Assembly (NCBI GenBank): GCA_964591245.1
Contig: CAZPZZ010000148.1
Location: forward strand, 1 to 10,189
From: CAZPZZ01 sp964591245
GTDB lineage: Bacteria > Acidobacteriota > Vicinamibacteria > Vicinamibacterales > UBA8438
Length of the DNA stretch: 10,189 bases
Reading direction: 5' to 3'
Below are positions 6,615 to 10,189 of this stretch, piece by piece. Under the pieces are notes generated by a model. It saw only the letters and a list, made by a program, of their open reading frames with translations, had not been told where the DNA came from and made no database searches. The stretch's first letter is position 1. Each line of letters starts with the position of its first letter. Made by a program: the position numbers and the translations under genes.

Positions 6615-7961
6615 ATGAGTCGCATGATTCTCATCGTCGTTCTCTTGCTGATCGGAGAGTTGGTGCCAGTAGTGCGCGCTGATGACTGGCCAGAGTGGCG
6701 AGGGGCGGGGCGGCGCGGAGTGTTCGCCGAGACCGGTCTGGTCGAGACCTTTCCGGACGACGGTCTGTCGGTGGCGTGGCGCAGTCCTGTCCATGCCGGT
6801 TACGCAGGTCCGGCAGTGGCTGGGGGACGAGTATTTGTTACGGATGCGCGCCGGCCAGATCCTGGGGCGACGGCCGTGGTGGAACGTGTACTCGCGTTGG
6901 ACGAGCGGACCGGTGCCGTGCTGTGGCATCGGGAATGGGAGACTGACTACGCGGGGCTCCAGCTCGTCTACGCGATCGGTCCGCGGGCCACGCCGACCGT
7001 TGACGGTGACCGAGTGTATGTACTCGGAGCGATGGGGCATTTGCTGGCCTTGGCGGTAGAAGACGGTCGCCTCCTCTGGGAGAAGGATTTTCCGCGTGAT
7101 TTCAATACGGCGGTACCGTCATGGGGCATGTCCGGTGCGCCGTTGGTCGATGGCGACCGGTTAATTGGTTTGGTTGGCGGTGAACCAGACGCCAAGATGA
7201 TGGCCTTCGACAAGTACACGGGCGAGGAACTCTGGCGGTCGCTGTCTTCGGACTGGGAGCCCGGTTACAGCCAGCCCATCATCATCGAAGCAGGAGGAGC
7301 TCGACAACTCATCGCCTGGCATCCGCGTGACATCAGTTCGCTCGACCCAGAGACCGGAGAAGTGTTCTGGGAAGTTCGTCATATCGTGGACATGGGAATC
7401 AATCCGGCCACGGCTGTGCAGAGCGATCGACATCTCTTCTTCACGTCCCAATACGGGGGCGCCCGCATGCTACTACTGGACACCGATCGCCCCGGTGCGC
7501 GTGTGTTGTGGGAGGGTGTGGGTGAGAGTGATCCGGACTATGGATTTGACTTCAATACGCTGAACTCGGTTATTAGCACCCCGCTTATTGATGGGGATTA
7601 TGTATATGGGGTCGATGGCCATGGTGTGCTTCGTTGTCTGGAGCTCGGTACTGGCCGGCGGGTGTGGGAGACCGAAGCGTTGATTGGCGAGAGTACGAAT
7701 TGGGCGACCGCCTTTTTCGTTCGTAACGGGGACCGTTATTTCATCAATACTGATACCGGAGACCTCGTCATAGCGACGCTTACACCGGAAGGCTATAACG
7801 AGATCAGCCGTACAGCCTTGATCGAACCGACGAATCCGTATGTTCGGCGACGTCAGTCGGGTTCGACGGTTCATTGGTCTCACCCTGCCTATGCCAACAA
7901 GCACATTGTCGTTCGGAATGACCGGGAAATCGTGCGGCTATCCTTGGCGGCCGATGATTAG
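6615..7961 (+). CDS. Secreted PQQ-like beta-propeller repeat protein
   Basis: The product has 448 residues from the ATG at 6615. In-frame TTG (6600) and GTG (6609) starts are possible. No strong ribosome site precedes any of them, the best being a weak TGCGGA at 6601-6606. Residues 1-22 are a signal peptide (LIVVLLLIGELVPVVRA) followed by DDWPEWRG, the typical mature N-terminus of the secreted PQQ_2-type propeller group. Blade motifs of the form x(D/E)xxTGxxxW recur: LDERTGAVLW (95), VEDGRLLW (148), FDKYTGEELW (198), LDPETGEVFW (243) and LELGTGRRVW (342). The aromatic ends are the usual tryptophan-docking positions. The catalytic Asp/Ca2+ set of alcohol dehydrogenases is not apparent, so this is more likely a binding or assembly propeller (BamB-like fold) than a quinoprotein enzyme. 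It overlaps the phosphoesterase gene by 8 bp, suggesting a shared job. Confidence 0.9.
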   Translation: MSRMILIVVLLLIGELVPVVRADDWPEWRGAGRRGVFAETGLVETFPDDGLSVAWRSPVHAGYAGPAVAGGRVFVTDARRPDPGATAVVERVLALDERTGAVLWHREWETDYAGLQLVYAIGPRATPTVDGDRVYVLGAMGHLLALAVEDGRLLWEKDFPRDFNTAVPSWGMSGAPLVDGDRLIGLVGGEPDAKMMAFDKYTGEELWRSLSSDWEPGYSQPIIIEAGGARQLIAWHPRDISSLDPETGEVFWEVRHIVDMGINPATAVQSDRHLFFTSQYGGARMLLLDTDRPGARVLWEGVGESDPDYGFDFNTLNSVISTPLIDGDYVYGVDGHGVLRCLELGTGRRVWETEALIGESTNWATAFFVRNGDRYFINTDTGDLVIATLTPEGYNEISRTALIEPTNPYVRRRQSGSTVHWSHPAYANKHIVVRNDREIVRLSLAADD

Positions 7962-9597
7962 GCGAGCCTGGCGCGCGCAGTTCGCTCGTCTGGGCGTCGT
8001 GTGCGTGGTCTGTGTTCTGGGCGTGTTGACGACTGGGTTGCCGGTGGCTGCACAGGCGCGGCGAGTAGTGGTCATTTCTGACCTACATCTCGGGCTTGGC
8101 CGTACAGCGTCCGGCGACTGGGACGCCTCCGAAGATTTCCGATGGGGAGAAGAGTTCGAACAGTTCCTGCTAGCGCTTCGTGGGGAACACAGCGGAGCGA
8201 CCGACTTGGTTCTGAACGGTGATACGTTCGAACTGTTACAAGCGGGAGATGGTCGATGTCGCTATGCTGACCCGGTCCTCGGTTGCACCGAATCAGACGC
8301 ACTCGCTCGTCTGACGGCCGTACTCGACGCCCATCCCCGCGAGATACAAGCGTTGGGCAGTTTCGTCCGGGATGGTGATAACCGCCTCGTGCTCGTGCCT
8401 GGAGATCACGACGCGGCTCTGCTCTTTCCTCGAGTTGGGCGCCGTGCAGTGGCCGCTTTTGGCGCTGCCGATGGGCGCGCGATGCTGGCGACGGAGGGGT
8501 TCTGGCGTTCGGCCGACGGATTGATCCATGCGGAGCATGGGCATCAGATTGATAGGCGTGGGGACTGGTTCGCGAACTGGCCCGTGCCGTTCACCGATGT
8601 TGCAGGCGTCACCCACTTGAGTCGCCCCTGGGGGCACCGTGTGGTTCAGGGGCTGTACGATGACCATGAAGCGCGGTTTCCGGTCGTCGATAATCTAGCC
8701 GATGATTCCGCGGGTGTGCGGCTGCTCGCCGCAGTAGGGGATGTGGATATCGAGTCCGAACGACCGGGGTTGCTGGAGTATCTACTTTTTCGTATGTCGT
8801 GGCAGCAATTCCGGATGGACCTTGATCGCGGTGATGTGCAGCCTCCAGTGTGGAACCTCGACGACGTACGTGCGGAAGGTGCCCGTTTTCTCGTCGAGTC
8901 GTTACTGGAAGATGACCCGTTCATGCCTTTGGCGGAGGACGCGCTTCGCGAAGGTCAGCTCGACGAACTGATGGAGCGCCTGAGGGATGATGATCTTCGC
9001 GCCGTATGTGACTATCGGGCGGCGCTGCGTCGGGCGCGCCGACGTTTCGAGCGGATCCTGACGCAACTGGATCCGACGGGGCCACCGCCCGAGGAGTGTC
9101 CTCGAATGTCGGATACGGCTGGTCCGATGTTCGAGTATTTCTGGCAGTCTCGCGATCGGCTCTTTGGGCAATATCTGGAGCAGCGTTCGACACCGGATCT
9201 GCCGGTGGCGGTGTTTGTGCATGGGCACACACACCTGCCTGATTATCGGCAGGGAAACTTCACTCGCGTTGAAGCTGGACGGGCGTATGTTGTCGATGGG
9301 TTCTCGCCCGTGCGGAATGCGGTTGCTCCGGTGGTTATCAATGGGGGGGCGTGGCAACGTACGGTTACTCCGGTTCAGCTTGATCGGTTTGTCCGGGAGC
9401 GTGGGCAACTGGACGAGGAAACACTGGGAAGTTTGCGCCTCGAACAACTTCCACCTTGTTACAGTTTTGTTCAGATAGACCCCTACGTGGACGAGCCGGA
9501 GCCACCGTCGCTTCGCTATTGGCGCCAGGACAGAGACGGGAGATGGGGCATGGCCCGTGGATGTGGACGAGGACTTACCGAAGTGTCCCCGCCGTGA
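7954..9597 (+). CDS. Secreted calcineurin-like metallophosphoesterase
   Basis: The product has 547 residues. The ATG at 7954 lies within the end of the PQQ-propeller gene (ATGATTAG, where the first gene stops), giving an 8-bp overlap. The reading frame is open further upstream to 7840, but the signal peptide begins at MIRRAWRAQF, with an h-region at about 14-30 and cleavage near VAA|QA (33). Metallophosphoesterase motifs occur in order: D43-x-H45 (ISDLHLG), GD at 89-90 (LNGDTFEL), G150-D151-H152-D153, EHGH at 194-197 and GHTH at 424-427. The usual GNH(D/E) Asn is Asp151 here. About 225 residues separate the last two motifs, much more than in compact family members such as LpxH. Six or so cysteines in the mature part (102, 111, 352, 382, 502, 537) could form disulfides. 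It is a predicted periplasmic phosphomonoesterase or phosphodiesterase; the substrate is unknown. Confidence 0.9.
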   Translation: MIRRAWRAQFARLGVVCVVCVLGVLTTGLPVAAQARRVVVISDLHLGLGRTASGDWDASEDFRWGEEFEQFLLALRGEHSGATDLVLNGDTFELLQAGDGRCRYADPVLGCTESDALARLTAVLDAHPREIQALGSFVRDGDNRLVLVPGDHDAALLFPRVGRRAVAAFGAADGRAMLATEGFWRSADGLIHAEHGHQIDRRGDWFANWPVPFTDVAGVTHLSRPWGHRVVQGLYDDHEARFPVVDNLADDSAGVRLLAAVGDVDIESERPGLLEYLLFRMSWQQFRMDLDRGDVQPPVWNLDDVRAEGARFLVESLLEDDPFMPLAEDALREGQLDELMERLRDDDLRAVCDYRAALRRARRRFERILTQLDPTGPPPEECPRMSDTAGPMFEYFWQSRDRLFGQYLEQRSTPDLPVAVFVHGHTHLPDYRQGNFTRVEAGRAYVVDGFSPVRNAVAPVVINGGAWQRTVTPVQLDRFVRERGQLDEETLGSLRLEQLPPCYSFVQIDPYVDEPEPPSLRYWRQDRDGRWGMARGCGRGLTEVSPP

Positions 9598-9727
9598 CGA
9601 GGCCTCGGACGGTTGTGTGGCAGGTGCGCCAGTCCAGAGCGTCTAAAGATTGACCTGCCGGGACCTGGCCTGGGTGTTGCCACGGTGGTGGCGTGAGCGA
9701 CGGGCACCCGCGTTCACTGAAACGACG

Positions 9728-9803
9728 TCCCGCTAGGCGGGGGATGCCTGCCGTAAGTTGTGATATGCCGGATAGGGTTTTGATCCCGCCGTCCCGCGCG
9801 GGA
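9728..9803. repeat. GC-rich palindromes in the 5' region of the serine hydrolase gene
   Basis: CCCGC-TAG-GCGGG (9729-9741) is a 5-bp hairpin and TCCCGCGCGGGA (9792-9803) is a perfect 12-bp palindrome just before the ribosome site AGAGAGGGAG. Both share the arm TCCCGC. The gap 9598-9818 holds no credible gene. The first hairpin could mark the end of the phosphoesterase transcript but lacks a T-tract. The second could be an operator. Both uses are guesses. Confidence 0.3.
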
Positions 9804-9818
9804 AGAGAGGGAGCGTCC

Positions 9819-10189
9819 ATGCGGAGAGTACGGAATACGCGGCAATGGCTTCTGGTGATGGTAGCGGTGGCTGGTATGGCCGCCGGCTTGAAGGGAGGTG
9901 CCGCTGACCTCCCGCAAATCCCAGGAGTGCCGACAGCAGAGCCAGAGACCGTTGGAATGTCGTCAGAGCGCCTGGAGCGGATCGACCGGGTCATGCAGGC
10001 CTATATCGATCGGCAGGAAACGGCGGGCGTCGTCACGTTGGTGGCCCGCCGCGGCAAGGTCGTACATTTCTCGGCGTTGGGCGAGCGAGATGCCGAGCGT
10101 GGCACGTCGATGACCCACGACAGTATTTTTCGAATCGCCTCGATGACGAAGCCTATCGCCTCGGTGGCGCTGATGATGATGTACGAGGA
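9819..10189 (+). CDS. Serine beta-lactamase-like hydrolase, class C/CubicO family (C-terminus outside window)
   Basis: There are 123 codons from the ATG at 9819, preceded by GAGGGAG at about 7 nt, and the frame is still open at the window end. Residues 1-29 are a signal peptide (RRVRNTRQWLLVMVAVAGMAAG...GGAA). The mature part shows the beta-lactamase (PF00144) N-terminal pattern: the MSSERLERIDRVMQ helix, TLVARRGKVVHFSALGERD strands, and then DSIFRIASMTKPIASVALM containing the catalytic S108-M-T-K111 (SxxK). The YxN/YxS and HxG/KTG motifs would lie downstream and cannot be checked. Such enzymes include esterases, D-aminopeptidases and beta-lactamases; EstB-like esterase or peptidase activity is as likely as antibiotic resistance. 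It is on the same strand as the phosphoesterase but 221 bp away, so it probably has its own promoter. Confidence 0.9.
   Translation, partial: MRRVRNTRQWLLVMVAVAGMAAGLKGGAADLPQIPGVPTAEPETVGMSSERLERIDRVMQAYIDRQETAGVVTLVARRGKVVHFSALGERDAERGTSMTHDSIFRIASMTKPIASVALMMMYE

Noticed and set aside
5388..7040. 550-codon open frame on the minus strand across the MBL and PQQ-propeller genes
   Set aside because: It is antisense to two well-supported genes. Its translation is rich in His, Arg and Pro without any domain pattern, and its openness follows from codon bias on the plus strand.
7840..7953. Longer N-terminus for the phosphoesterase
   Set aside because: It would overlap the PQQ-propeller gene by over 120 bp and put a non-signal segment before the signal peptide.
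1..10189. CRISPR array, tRNA/rRNA, insertion sequence, toxin-antitoxin or phage genes
   Set aside because: I found no regularly spaced direct repeats, cloverleaf-type tRNA sequence, transposase motif or small paired genes. The only tandem repetition is the protein-level NHL and TPR repeats.

Overview
The window carries eight protein genes, of which six are complete and two run off the ends. By its sequence every one of them is exported: each starts with a Sec-type signal peptide or a lipobox. There are no rRNA, tRNA, CRISPR or transposon features, and no phylogenetic marker gene. High GC, Shine-Dalgarno-led genes and this mix of families (secreted NHL, SMP-30 and PQQ-like propellers, a haem-c/carboxypeptidase-regulatory-like protein, MBL-fold and class C beta-lactamase-like hydrolases) resemble uncultured Acidobacteriota, perhaps Vicinamibacteria. 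That placement is an inference from gene style only. Gemmatimonadota or a related Gram-negative heterotroph would also fit.

Layout, left to right. (1) Positions 1-1723, minus strand: a KLC-type TPR lipoprotein (1019-1723) followed 80 bp later by an NHL-repeat beta-propeller protein that leaves the window at base 1. A perfect TATAAT box lies just upstream of the TPR gene. (2) Positions 1724-2019: a divergent control region. (3) Positions 2020-4182, plus strand: a 720-residue secreted protein with a carboxypeptidase-regulatory-like domain, one CxxCH haem-c site and a C-terminal propeller-like region. It ends in a strong hairpin that probably serves as a terminator for both convergent genes. (4) Positions 4244-5287, minus strand: an SMP-30/gluconolactonase-like lipoprotein. 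It is divergent from (5) 5460-6362, plus strand: a secreted metallo-beta-lactamase-fold hydrolase. The 172 bp between these two starts holds two palindromes, one of them a perfect 7-3-7 dyad, that look like operators. (6) Positions 6615-7961 and 7954-9597, plus strand: a PQQ-like beta-propeller protein overlapping by 8 bp a secreted calcineurin-like metallophosphoesterase, very probably translationally coupled. (7) Positions 9819-10189, plus strand: the first 123 residues of a serine beta-lactamase-like hydrolase with an intact SxxK motif.

How they may work together: the window encodes an envelope/periplasm set of four propeller-type proteins, one haem-c protein and three or four hydrolases. 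The best local pairings are SMP-30 with MBL (shared control region, both folds known to include lactonases), PQQ-propeller with phosphoesterase (overlapping genes) and TPR with NHL (same strand, close). No known named pathway is reconstructed, and I see no clear defence, mobile or biosynthetic system. The most original points are the haem-c/propeller fusion and the paired palindromes between the SMP-30 and MBL genes.
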